From Chersky-840 sp036511675 (GTDB taxonomy: Bacteria; Actinomycetota; Acidimicrobiia; Acidimicrobiales; UBA8190), in assembly GCA_036511675.1 (NCBI GenBank), contig DATCBU010000113.1, forward strand, positions 5,847 to 69,846: a DNA stretch of 64,000 bases, in the 5' to 3' direction. The notes under the pieces are model-generated. The model saw only the letters and a list, made by a program, of their open reading frames with translations, was not told where the DNA came from and did not search any database. Positions 34,140 through 42,750 of this stretch are shown here, one piece after another; position 1 is the stretch's first letter, and each line of letters begins with the position of its first letter. A program made the position numbers and the translations under genes.

Positions 34140-35189
34140 GTGAGCGACGTGCTGCCCCAGTCCACCGACGCCACCCCTCGGACCTCCGCACCGACCCAGG
34201 GGCGGTTCTCTGCCTGGGTCGAGGTGCTGCGCACCACCAACCCCCCCAAGGGCCGTCCCCTCGACCCCGTGTCGCGCTGGCTGGTGCTCACCAGGGCCGC
34301 GGTGCTCCCCATGACCCTGGTGGCCGGTGCGGTGGCGACGCTTCTGGCGGTGCGGCGCCACGGGTTCAACACCGGGCTCCTGCTGCTGGCCTTCGCCGGG
34401 CTGATCCTGGCCCACTGCGCCAACAACCTCATGAACGACCTGTTCGACGCCGAGGTGGGCGCCGACACCGCGTCGTACCCCCGTGCCCTGTACGCGCCGC
34501 ATCCGGTGCTGTCGGGGATGGTGTCGCGGGGCAAGCTGGCGCGCGCCGCGCTGCTCGTCAACGTCCTCGACCTCGCCATCCTGGTGGTGCTGGCCGTGTA
34601 CCGGGGCTGGCCCGTGGTGGGCTTCGCTCTGGGGGGATTCCTGCTCTCGGTGGCCTACACGGCCCCGCCGCTGCGCCTCAAGAAGCGCGGGCTGGGCGAG
34701 CCCGACGTCTTTCTGGTGTGGGGCCCGCTCATGGTGGGGGGCACCTACTACGCGGCGGTGGGCCACCTGCCGTGGGAGATCATCGTGGCGTCGGTCCCCT
34801 ACGGCCTGCTGTGCACGGCCGTGCTCATGGGCAAGCACATCGACAAGGCGCCCTTCGACGAGCCCCTCGGGATCCGTACCCTTCCCGTGGTGCTGGGCGA
34901 GCGCAGAGCCAGAGCGGCGACCATCGGCATGATGGTCGCCTTCTACCTGACCGTGGCGGTGTGCGTGGGGGTGCGGGCCCTGCCCTGGCCGGCACTGCTC
35001 AGTGTGGCGGCCGTTCCCAAGCTCGTCCAGGCCTGGAAGGCCTTCAGTGTGCCCAAGCCCGACGCCCCCCCGGCCGGGTTCCCGGTGTGGCCCCTGTGGT
35101 TCGCGGCCGTGGCCTTCGTGCACACGCGCCGCGCCGGGTCCCTGCTCGTGCTCGGCCTCGTCATCGCCGCGGTCGCCAACATCCGCTGA
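34140..35189 (+). CDS. UbiA family prenyltransferase (MenA-like)
   Basis: A 349-residue membrane prenyltransferase with about nine hydrophobic helices. The first Asp motif is ANNLMNDLFDAEVGADTA and the later conserved segment is MGKHIDKAPFDEPLGIRTL, close to the second Asp-rich motif; YTAPPLRLKKRGLGEPDVFL is the loop between. It probably transfers a polyprenyl chain to an aromatic ring, with menaquinone synthesis the main candidate in light of the geranylgeranyl reductase and UbiE-like genes at 13-15 kb. The GTG at 34140 was chosen from the family start. It diverges from an SDR. Confidence 0.85.
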   Translation: MSDVLPQSTDATPRTSAPTQGRFSAWVEVLRTTNPPKGRPLDPVSRWLVLTRAAVLPMTLVAGAVATLLAVRRHGFNTGLLLLAFAGLILAHCANNLMNDLFDAEVGADTASYPRALYAPHPVLSGMVSRGKLARAALLVNVLDLAILVVLAVYRGWPVVGFALGGFLLSVAYTAPPLRLKKRGLGEPDVFLVWGPLMVGGTYYAAVGHLPWEIIVASVPYGLLCTAVLMGKHIDKAPFDEPLGIRTLPVVLGERRARAATIGMMVAFYLTVAVCVGVRALPWPALLSVAAVPKLVQAWKAFSVPKPDAPPAGFPVWPLWFAAVAFVHTRRAGSLLVLGLVIAAVANIR

Positions 35190-35192
35190 CCT

Positions 35193-35987
35193 CTAGGTGT
35201 TGGTGCCCTGCTGGCGGACGTACTCGGCCGTGCCGGCCAGGAACTTCCCCACGTCGGCGGCCTTGCTCGACGCTACGTCACCGAACCACGCCGGCACGTA
35301 GACCTGCGCCGCGTCGGCGGCCACGCCGGCCAGGATGGTGGTCACCGCCTCGTCCACGGTGATCGACTCCACCTGGGCGGTGAACGGGTCGTTGTCGGGA
35401 AGGGTGAAGAGCTCGGTGTCGACCACGCCGGGGTAGACGACAGTGATCTTGACGCCGGTGTCCCACAGGTCGATGGCCATGGACTCGGAGAACACCGTCA
35501 CCGCCGCCTTGGTCGCCGCGTAGGCGGCCTCGCCCGGAGGGCTCAAGGTGGCCGCCACCGACGAGATGTTCACGATCCGACCCTCGCCGCGCTCGAGCAT
35601 CTGGGGGAGCAACGCCAGGGTGAGCCGGACCGGGCTCGAGTAGTTGATGTTCATCACCGCGTCCACCGTGGCGGCGTCGAGGGCGGTGACGTGGCGGCGC
35701 TTGGGGATGCCGGCGTTGTTGACGAGCACGTCGACGCCGCCCAGCTCGGTCATGGCCGCCACCGCCAGGTCGTCGACGGCGGCCGGGTCGGCCAGGTCCG
35801 CCACCCACATCCGTGAGTCGGGCGAATGGTGTCGACAGCGCTCGAGCACCGCCGCCAGCCGGTCGGTGCGGCGCGCCACCAGGCCCACCGTGGCTCCCGC
35901 CCGGGCCAGCGCCTCGGCCAGCCCGGCGCCGATGCCCGACGACGCCCCGGTCACGAGCACCCTTTTCCCCGCCACGTCATATGCCAT
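35193..35987 (-). CDS. Short-chain dehydrogenase/reductase
   Basis: A 264-residue SDR. TGASSGIG is at residues 14-21, NNAG follows, and ISSVAATLSPPGEAAYAATKAAV contains the catalytic Ser/Tyr/Lys. The ending differs from the SDR at 33.1 kb (KFLAGTAEYVRQQ), so the two are not recent copies. The gene converges with ubiA across only 3 bp. The substrate is unknown. Confidence 0.92.
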   Translation of the reverse strand: MAYDVAGKRVLVTGASSGIGAGLAEALARAGATVGLVARRTDRLAAVLERCRHHSPDSRMWVADLADPAAVDDLAVAAMTELGGVDVLVNNAGIPKRRHVTALDAATVDAVMNINYSSPVRLTLALLPQMLERGEGRIVNISSVAATLSPPGEAAYAATKAAVTVFSESMAIDLWDTGVKITVVYPGVVDTELFTLPDNDPFTAQVESITVDEAVTTILAGVAADAAQVYVPAWFGDVASSKAADVGKFLAGTAEYVRQQGTNT

Positions 35988-36144
35988 CCGACACCCCCGT
36001 CTCCGAGCCCCGATCTTGGCTCAGATCCCGGTGGTGGTGCACCCGTCCACAGCCCTCGACCTGTCATGGGAGCTCGTTTCGGTCTGGCCTACGCTGGGAT
36101 GAAGGAAGTCAGATGATCACGTCACCGCCACCGGAAGGCCTCGC

Positions 36145-37374
36145 ATGAGTTCGTTCGCCAATCCTGCGTGGCTTCCGTTCTCGGTGAGCGAGGCGGCATC
36201 TGCCGGCGATGCCACGAGCCAGTCCCTCGAATCCGGCGAAGCATGGAATCATCTCCTCGAAGCGATGAAGAGGGTCGGGGAGGTCGTCCTCTCCGACTCC
36301 GTCCCCCACGCGCCGGTGGACATGGCATCGGGATTCCGACACCTTCTCGTGCTCCTGGGTGTCGGGATTGACGAGCTCCTCCGGCGCGGCTTGGACCGCG
36401 TCCCGGCCGTCAAGCCGTCGGGAATGGACGCGGCGTACAAGTGGGGCATGGAGTGCCCCGACTGCATTTACTCGGGGTCAGCCCTCAAGGGAGACGAGAC
36501 ATACCGGCTGTGGGGAACACGAGGATCGGCGCGCTACGTCGGTCTCCAGGTCATGTCCGGCATGGCCTCGTCGTTCAACGCCCTGATCGACGACTTCGAT
36601 CTGGGCCCCGCCGGTGAATTCGAGATCACGCTCTCGGCCGAGCCCCAGGCCGGGAACTGGATTCCGCTCGACGAGCACGCCACCATGCTCGTCATCCGCC
36701 ACTTCTTCTACGACTGGGAGCGCGAAGTTCCCGCCACCGTGTCGATCGAACCCCTGTCGGGGCACGCACTGTCGATCGAACCCACGCCGGTTGACCCGAG
36801 GACCGCCCTGGCCCGCCAGGTGATCGCCTTGGGTGACTTCGTGGAAGAAAACCTGCGATTCTTCATGGACCTGGCTCATCCCGAGGTCCCCAATTCGTTC
36901 CTGCCTCCGTTCGACGGCTCCTCGATGGGTGCAGCAGCCGAGAATCGGCCCGTGATCGGCTCGTGGAAGTTGGCGCCCGACGAGGCACTGATCATCGAAG
37001 GGACCCCGCCCGAGGGCGTCTATTGGAGCTACTCGTTGGGCAACACGTGGTGGGAGACGATCGATTACGGCAACCGCCAGTCGAGCCTCAACGGTCACCA
37101 GGCGGTCCTCGACGACGACGGCCAGGTGCGCGTCGTGGTCGCTCACCAGGACCCGGGCGTGCCCAATTGGCTGGACACGGCCGGTCACAGCGAAGGAGCG
37201 ATCATCCTGCGGTGCGTCCGGACCGACACCGCTCCCACGCCGACCACCACGGTGGTGCCCTTCGATCGACTGCTCGAGGAGTTGCCGGGCTCCACCCGAC
37301 GAGTGTCTCCACGGGAACGGGCCGAAGTGATCGACGTCCGCCGTCGGGCGGTGAGTAGGAGGTTCCGGCGTTGA
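36145..37374 (+). CDS. DUF1214 domain-containing protein
   Basis: A 409-residue soluble protein. The C-terminal DUF1214 domain is seen in PPEGVYWSYSLGNTWWETID and the following NRQSSLNGHQAVLDDDGQVR and HQDPGVPNWLDTAGHSEG. The N-terminal half begins MSSFANPAWLPFSVSEAASA and includes YRLWGTRGSARYVGLQVMSG. The function of DUF1214 is unknown, but it is frequent near lipid and sulfate-related genes in Actinobacteria. The gene starts on an ATG with GGAAGG upstream and overlaps the sulfotransferase start by 4 bp. Confidence 0.85.
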   Translation: MSSFANPAWLPFSVSEAASAGDATSQSLESGEAWNHLLEAMKRVGEVVLSDSVPHAPVDMASGFRHLLVLLGVGIDELLRRGLDRVPAVKPSGMDAAYKWGMECPDCIYSGSALKGDETYRLWGTRGSARYVGLQVMSGMASSFNALIDDFDLGPAGEFEITLSAEPQAGNWIPLDEHATMLVIRHFFYDWEREVPATVSIEPLSGHALSIEPTPVDPRTALARQVIALGDFVEENLRFFMDLAHPEVPNSFLPPFDGSSMGAAAENRPVIGSWKLAPDEALIIEGTPPEGVYWSYSLGNTWWETIDYGNRQSSLNGHQAVLDDDGQVRVVVAHQDPGVPNWLDTAGHSEGAIILRCVRTDTAPTPTTTVVPFDRLLEELPGSTRRVSPRERAEVIDVRRRAVSRRFRR

Positions 37375-38516
37375 GCCTCGATGTCGAGCGCATCGAGCAC
37401 GACGCCCGGACCGAGACCAACCTCGACGACACCGGTGGAGACCACTACCGCCAGGGTCTGGAGCGCCTGGTCGAGTCCGTGAACAGCGAAGGCGGCCTCA
37501 CCGACATGGGTGAGGCCATGCAGCACGCTCGGCTGGTGGCGCTTCTCGCCGCCCGGCTGCAGGTCGAGGGCACCTACCGGACGCACCCAAACATCGATGA
37601 CCAAGAGGTCGCCGGACCCCTGTTCGTCATCGGACTACCCCGCACCGGGACCACGGCACTCAGCCAGCTGGTGGCGGCCGACCCGCAGTTCCGGTCTCTT
37701 CGGATGTGGGAATCAGGCAGTCCCGTCCCTCCCCCAGAGAAGGCGACAGAGCACACCGATCCCCGGATCGCCGCCGCCGAGGGGAACCTGGCGCTGATGA
37801 ACGAGGCCTTCCCTCTGATGCAGACCATGCACCACATCGAGGCCACGACCGCCACCGAGTGCCAGGACCTCATGGGCATGAGCTTTCGGACAGCCCACTT
37901 CGACGGCTTCGCTCGGGTGCCCTCCTACATGGAGTGGGTCATCGACACCGACATGCGAGAGACCTACCGGTACCACCGGCGGGTGCTTCGTCTGCTGCAG
38001 TGGCACTGCCCACCCAGCTTGTGGCACCTGAAGACGCCGGTGCACATGTTTGCCCTCGACGCTCTGGTGGAGGCCTACCCGAACGCCCGCTTCCTGTGGA
38101 GCCATCGCGATCCGGCCCAGGTATTGGGATCAGTATGCAGTCTCATCCACTACACGCGTAGTTGGAGCAGTGACCGCGACGACGCCGTCGAACTCGGTGC
38201 GGAGGAGTTGGAGAGATGGTGGACGGCCATTCGCCGAGCCATGGATTTCCGCACGCGCCTCGGAGATGCGCGGTTCGCGGACATCGCATTCTCCGACCTT
38301 CAGTCCGATCCCGTGGCGGCGCTTGCCACAGGCCTGGCACGTATCGGTCTGAGCTTCGACGAAGAGTCCCGGGTTCCGGTGGAACGGTGGGCGGCGACGC
38401 ATCAGCCCGGCGCTCACGGTTCGCACTCCTACGACTTGGCGGATTTCGGCCTCGATCCCACACGCATCAGAGAGCGGTTCGGCCCGTACTACGCCGCCTT
38501 CGACGTCGAGGACTGA
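37371..38516 (+). CDS. Sulfotransferase
   Basis: A 381-residue PAPS-dependent sulfotransferase of the family common in Actinobacteria. The 5'-phosphosulfate loop is PLFVIGLPRTGTTALSQLVA (residues ~83-102). LKTPVHMFALDALVEAYP and FLWSHRDPAQVLGSVCSL mark the 3'-phosphate-binding region. Aromatic residues around MHHIEATTATECQDL may line the acceptor pocket. It starts with a rare TTG at 37371, supported by AGGAGG at 37357-37362, and the TTG overlaps the DUF1214 stop (TTGA). The two are therefore co-translated. The acceptor is probably a lipid or steroid, but that is inference. Confidence 0.9.
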   Translation: MSLDVERIEHDARTETNLDDTGGDHYRQGLERLVESVNSEGGLTDMGEAMQHARLVALLAARLQVEGTYRTHPNIDDQEVAGPLFVIGLPRTGTTALSQLVAADPQFRSLRMWESGSPVPPPEKATEHTDPRIAAAEGNLALMNEAFPLMQTMHHIEATTATECQDLMGMSFRTAHFDGFARVPSYMEWVIDTDMRETYRYHRRVLRLLQWHCPPSLWHLKTPVHMFALDALVEAYPNARFLWSHRDPAQVLGSVCSLIHYTRSWSSDRDDAVELGAEELERWWTAIRRAMDFRTRLGDARFADIAFSDLQSDPVAALATGLARIGLSFDEESRVPVERWAATHQPGAHGSHSYDLADFGLDPTRIRERFGPYYAAFDVED

Positions 38517-38551
38517 GACCTCGATCACATCGTCGAAGGTACTGGTCATCG

Positions 38552-40486
38552 TCACCCGTGAGGAATCACCTGGTCGACAGCCGTCCGTGGCCCGGAATGG
38601 GACCCGGTACCCTGCACCTGCACTGCGGGCACGCTGCCCGATCGTTGGATGACGCCGGCGTCGTCGCCGAGATACGAGGCAACGACTCGTGCATCGGACA
38701 GGACGGCGGACGGCGATCCCCGCGTGATCACCCGTCCGAGGTCCAGAGCGATGATCTCGTCGGACACGGCACTGATGAGCGGCATGTCGTGCTCGATGAT
38801 CACGATCGAGCACTGCGTGGCACGCTGCATGTCCTTCAGCAAGGGGCCCAGCGCCTCGGTCTCTCGCTGGGCGACACCCGATGACGGCTCGTCGAGTAGC
38901 AACACCCTCGGGTTGTGGGCGATGGCCATGGTCAGGTCGACGATGCGCCGCACACCCGTAGAGAGCTCGGAGACGAACTTGTCCCGATAGGACTGCAGGT
39001 GCATCAACTCGATGAGCTCCCCCACCCGCCCGGCGACCTGACGTTCGGACTGCTGGATCGCCGGGAGGTCGAGCAGCGCCGCCAGATGGTCCCGCATGGC
39101 GATGTGCCGTTCGAGACCCATGGCGATGTTCTCCGAGACGGTGAGGGACGGGAAGATGCGAGCGTCCTGGAAGGACCGCCCCAGGCCGGCCGCCGACCGG
39201 CGGCTCGCCGACCAGGTGCCGATGTCGACGCCTCCCAGCTCGATCCGACCGTGGTCGACGGGAAGCACCCCGGAGATGAGGTCCAAGACAGTTGTCTTGC
39301 CGGCCCCGTTGGGGCCGATGAGGCCCAGCGTCTCACCACGACGCAGATCGAACGTGACCTCGTCGACGGCGACGATCCCGCCGAAGCGCTTGGTGAGGTC
39401 GCGGCTGGCCAGCACGACGGGTTGCGACGCCAGTGGATCGGCTCCGTTGTCCGGGGAGATGGGGCCGCTGAGCCGCACCGGGGGGGCGGTGGAGCCGTTG
39501 CTGACCGATCCTTCGAGGAAGACCGATCGCAGGAGGTCACCGCGCGCCAGGAGCTCGGTGGCTGCCCCTTCGAACCGGATCTCGCCCTTCTCCATGAAGT
39601 AGGCGCGTTGTGCGATGGTCAGCGCCACGTTGACCGACTGCTCCACCAGAATGACCGGGCATCCCTCGGCGTGGATAGTCCTGACGATCTCCAGGAGCTG
39701 CTCGACGACGGCGGGGGCCAGGCCCAGAGACAGCTCGTCGATGATCAGCAGGCGGGGCTTGGCCACGAATGCCATGCCCAGGCCGAGCTGCTGCTGTTCG
39801 CCGCCGGAAAGGTTCCCCCCCATCTGGTGCCAGCGTTCTCTCAGACGCGGGAACAACTCCAGGACCCGTTCCGTGCGGGCGTGGACGGCGGCGGCGTCTT
39901 CCTTGGCGAACAGCCACGCCGCAACTTTGAAGTGCTCGGCGACGGTGAGCGTGGGGAACACCGCCCGGCCCCCCGGCACCTGCACGATGCCCAACCTGGC
40001 GCGCTCGACCGGACCGGCGCGGGTGATGTCTCGACCGTCGAAGACGATCGAGCCGTCGACCGCCTCGACCAGTCCGGACACCGCCTTCAACAGCGTGGAC
40101 TTCCCGGCCCCGTTCGTGCCCAAGAGGGCGACGATCTCGCCCTGGCGGATCTCTATGTCGACCCCGAACAGCACCCGCACCTTGTCGTAGGCGACGTGCA
40201 CGCCCCGGCACACGAGGAGCGGTGCTCCTCCCGAGGGCGGGGCCGGCGGCATCGGGGCCGCCACGGTGACCGGCAGCGGAGGCAGGCTGGGGACGAACAG
40301 CGCCGGCGTGGCGACATCGGTGGGTGCCGGAGGCGGAAACGGTCCCGGGACGACCGGCGGCGCCTGGGTGGGGGCGTATGCATGGGCCGAGTCGTCGCCT
40401 CTCGAGGCGAGCCAGTGGCGGACGTCGAAGACGAGCCCGATCACCACCACCACCACGGCTCCGCACCAGAGGACGACGGTGATCAC
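38552..40486 (-). CDS. Fused Liv-type ABC ATPase pair with an N-terminal membrane anchor
   Basis: A 644-residue protein with two ABC ATPase domains in one chain. Residues 1-~30 begin with a hydrophobic segment (MITVVLWCGAVVVVVIGLVF), then a ~55-residue Pro-rich linker. The first domain is LivF-like (GTNGAGKST, LSGGEQQQLGLG, LLIIDELSLGLAP). The second is LivG-like (GPNGAGKTT, LSTGVRRIVDLT, LLLDEPSSGV). In most bacteria these are separate LivG and LivF. The first domain's signature LSGGEQ is standard; the second has LSTGVR. It is the last gene of the SBP-permease-ATPase operon. Confidence 0.9.
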   Translation of the reverse strand: MITVVLWCGAVVVVVIGLVFDVRHWLASRGDDSAHAYAPTQAPPVVPGPFPPPAPTDVATPALFVPSLPPLPVTVAAPMPPAPPSGGAPLLVCRGVHVAYDKVRVLFGVDIEIRQGEIVALLGTNGAGKSTLLKAVSGLVEAVDGSIVFDGRDITRAGPVERARLGIVQVPGGRAVFPTLTVAEHFKVAAWLFAKEDAAAVHARTERVLELFPRLRERWHQMGGNLSGGEQQQLGLGMAFVAKPRLLIIDELSLGLAPAVVEQLLEIVRTIHAEGCPVILVEQSVNVALTIAQRAYFMEKGEIRFEGAATELLARGDLLRSVFLEGSVSNGSTAPPVRLSGPISPDNGADPLASQPVVLASRDLTKRFGGIVAVDEVTFDLRRGETLGLIGPNGAGKTTVLDLISGVLPVDHGRIELGGVDIGTWSASRRSAAGLGRSFQDARIFPSLTVSENIAMGLERHIAMRDHLAALLDLPAIQQSERQVAGRVGELIELMHLQSYRDKFVSELSTGVRRIVDLTMAIAHNPRVLLLDEPSSGVAQRETEALGPLLKDMQRATQCSIVIIEHDMPLISAVSDEIIALDLGRVITRGSPSAVLSDARVVASYLGDDAGVIQRSGSVPAVQVQGTGSHSGPRTAVDQVIPHG

Positions 40487-42750
40487 GGCACGGCCGCACC
40501 GTGCGGAGAGGGCGGCTGCGGCAACGGGCCGGGGTCAGCCGTGGACGCCACGCCGGCGAGGGCGGTGTGAGCCGATGGCGCCGGGGTGAGAGACGAGGGC
40601 ACGGGGACAGGCTCTGCGCTCGTCGCCGGGTCCGCCACCAGCGCCGAAACCACGATCCCCCGGCGCTTCGCCACCCACCGCAGCCAGTCGTCGCGCTTCT
40701 GCATCCCCAGCTCGGCCGACCCGCCCGGGTTGAAATAGGCGTTGATGAGCAGGACCGGGCCCGTCAGCAGGAGCGGCAGCGTGGTCTCGATCGTGGTGGA
40801 GTGGAACAGGTCGTAGACCCGAGGGCCGAACACCACCGCCGACTCGATGCCCATGGCACCCACCACGGCCCAAGGCACCGAGCTGACGCCGGCAATGGCG
40901 ACGGCGAGGAAGATGGTGAGGCTGGCCTGAGGCTCGTAGGTCCCGGGCACGACGTTCTGCTGGGCGTAGGCGAAGAGCACCCCGGCCAGGCCGGCGATCC
41001 CACCCGAGATGGCGAACGCCGCCAGCCGGGTGCGCGGAGGGTTGACGGCGAAGGCCGCCGCGGCGCGCTCGTTATCGCGCAAGGCGATCAATACCCGTCC
41101 GGACCGGTTCCGGCGGAAGGCGAGGGCCGCCACCATGACCAGGGCCAGGAAGGCGAGACAGACGTAGTAGTAAGCCCGATCACCCGACAGATCGATGCGG
41201 CCGTACAGCACGGGGCGGCTGAGGTGCGCGGACAGACCTGACGGCAGGATGTGCGCGCCGATCCAGTAGTGCCCGTTGAGAAGGTAGTTCGGCACGGCGT
41301 AGCCGACGGCAAGGGTGGTGACGGCGAGATAGAGACCCTGGATGCGCAGCGACGGCAGGCCGACGATCACCGCAGCGACGACTCCGGTGAGGATGCCCAC
41401 GCCCAATGCAGCGAAGAAGTCGATGTCGTGGTTGGCGACGAGGCCCCCGGCGACGCCTGCCGACGCACCCACGAGGCCGAACTGACCAAGGCTGATCTGC
41501 CCGGCCCACCCCGTGAGCACGACCAGGGACACCGCCACCATTCCGTAGAGGGGGAGCAGGACTAGGTACGAGACGTTGTCGACGCCCAGGATGTAGGGCA
41601 GGGCGATCATCAGGCCGGCACCGAGGACGACCATGCCCCACCGGGCCGATGCGACTTCGGGGAGCTTGCGCAGCTCGGCGGGGATGGGTCGATACTGCTT
41701 GACCGTCTGCCACCGGCCTTCGCCAGCGTCCAGGGCGCGTGCCGTCCGGCGGGGCTGGGTGAGCAGCGCCCCCAAGATGACGAGCACCATGATCGGCGAG
41801 GAGATGCTGTTGTCCCCGGAGCTGATGATCGTGGCGGTGATGAGCACACCGATGCCCATGCCCGCTGCCAGCGCCACCCCGAACCGCTCCATGCGGGACA
41901 CCACGGCGGCGGCCAGGGCATAGAGCAGGGTGTCGAGGCCCAACGTGGCGTCGTTCGGCGTCCCGATGAGCGGCGCCTGCACATAGATCGCCAACGCCGC
42001 CAGCAGGCCCGCCAGCGCCCAGGCTGCGGCGGCGACCCGGCGGACCGGGATGCCCAAGAGGAGCGCCCGGTCGGCATTCTCGGCCGAGGCGCGCAGGGCG
42101 ATGCCGAGTCTCGTCCGGCGCAGGAACACGGCGAGGCCGACGGTCACCACGGCGACCGTAAGAAATGCGGCGATCTCGTTCCCGGTGAGCAACGGCTGAC
42201 CGCGGCTCGTGTGCCACACCAGGTGCTGCCACGGCGTCGTGACCGTGGTCCCTTGGTTGGTGGCCTTCTGGCCCAGCCAGACGGGAATGAAGAACGCGAG
42301 GACAGCGAAGCTCTGCGCCACGGCGATGGTCATGACCGTGGCGATCAGCCGGGGCACCGCGTCGAACCGGCGCATGACCACGTGGGCGACCAGACCCAGG
42401 ACCGGCCCCCCCACCACCACGATCGGAAGGACCACCAGGTAGTTGGCGCCGTACTCCAGTACGAGCACCAGCGCGATCACGGCGGGAACCGCACCCACTG
42501 CACCGGCCGCGAAATTGATGACGCGTGTCGTCCTGTAGATGAGGACGATCCCGACGCCGATGATGCCGTACAGCGAGCCCAGCGCCAGCCCGGAGACGAA
42601 GTCGGGAGCCGAGAGCCCGAAGATGAGCTCGACGACGGCGACGAATACGGCGATGGCTGTCAGCCAGCGCCCGGCCCTCGCCGGCCAGCTCGGTCCTCGG
42701 GCCGCCTCCACCACGGGGGCGAGCGACTGGGGAAGCAGTGAGGACCTCAC
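40483..42750 (-). CDS. Fused Liv-type ABC permease pair (LivH-LivM)
   Basis: A 755-residue permease carrying both branched-chain-type membrane domains. The first half is LivH-like (ALGSLYGIIGVGIVLIYRTT, AVPRLIATVMTIAVAQSFAV). The second half is LivM-like (GWAGQISLGQFGLVGASAG, LRIQGLYLAVTTLAVGYAVP and LRDNERAAAAFAVNPPRTR). Many hydrophobic helices are visible. The C-terminal ~50 residues are Pro/Ala/Ser-rich. It overlaps the gene before and after by 4 bp each (ATGA), so the complex is made at fixed stoichiometry. The transported molecule is unknown. Confidence 0.9.
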   Translation of the reverse strand: MRSSLLPQSLAPVVEAARGPSWPARAGRWLTAIAVFVAVVELIFGLSAPDFVSGLALGSLYGIIGVGIVLIYRTTRVINFAAGAVGAVPAVIALVLVLEYGANYLVVLPIVVVGGPVLGLVAHVVMRRFDAVPRLIATVMTIAVAQSFAVLAFFIPVWLGQKATNQGTTVTTPWQHLVWHTSRGQPLLTGNEIAAFLTVAVVTVGLAVFLRRTRLGIALRASAENADRALLLGIPVRRVAAAAWALAGLLAALAIYVQAPLIGTPNDATLGLDTLLYALAAAVVSRMERFGVALAAGMGIGVLITATIISSGDNSISSPIMVLVILGALLTQPRRTARALDAGEGRWQTVKQYRPIPAELRKLPEVASARWGMVVLGAGLMIALPYILGVDNVSYLVLLPLYGMVAVSLVVLTGWAGQISLGQFGLVGASAGVAGGLVANHDIDFFAALGVGILTGVVAAVIVGLPSLRIQGLYLAVTTLAVGYAVPNYLLNGHYWIGAHILPSGLSAHLSRPVLYGRIDLSGDRAYYYVCLAFLALVMVAALAFRRNRSGRVLIALRDNERAAAAFAVNPPRTRLAAFAISGGIAGLAGVLFAYAQQNVVPGTYEPQASLTIFLAVAIAGVSSVPWAVVGAMGIESAVVFGPRVYDLFHSTTIETTLPLLLTGPVLLINAYFNPGGSAELGMQKRDDWLRWVAKRRGIVVSALVADPATSAEPVPVPSSLTPAPSAHTALAGVASTADPGPLPQPPSPHGAAVP

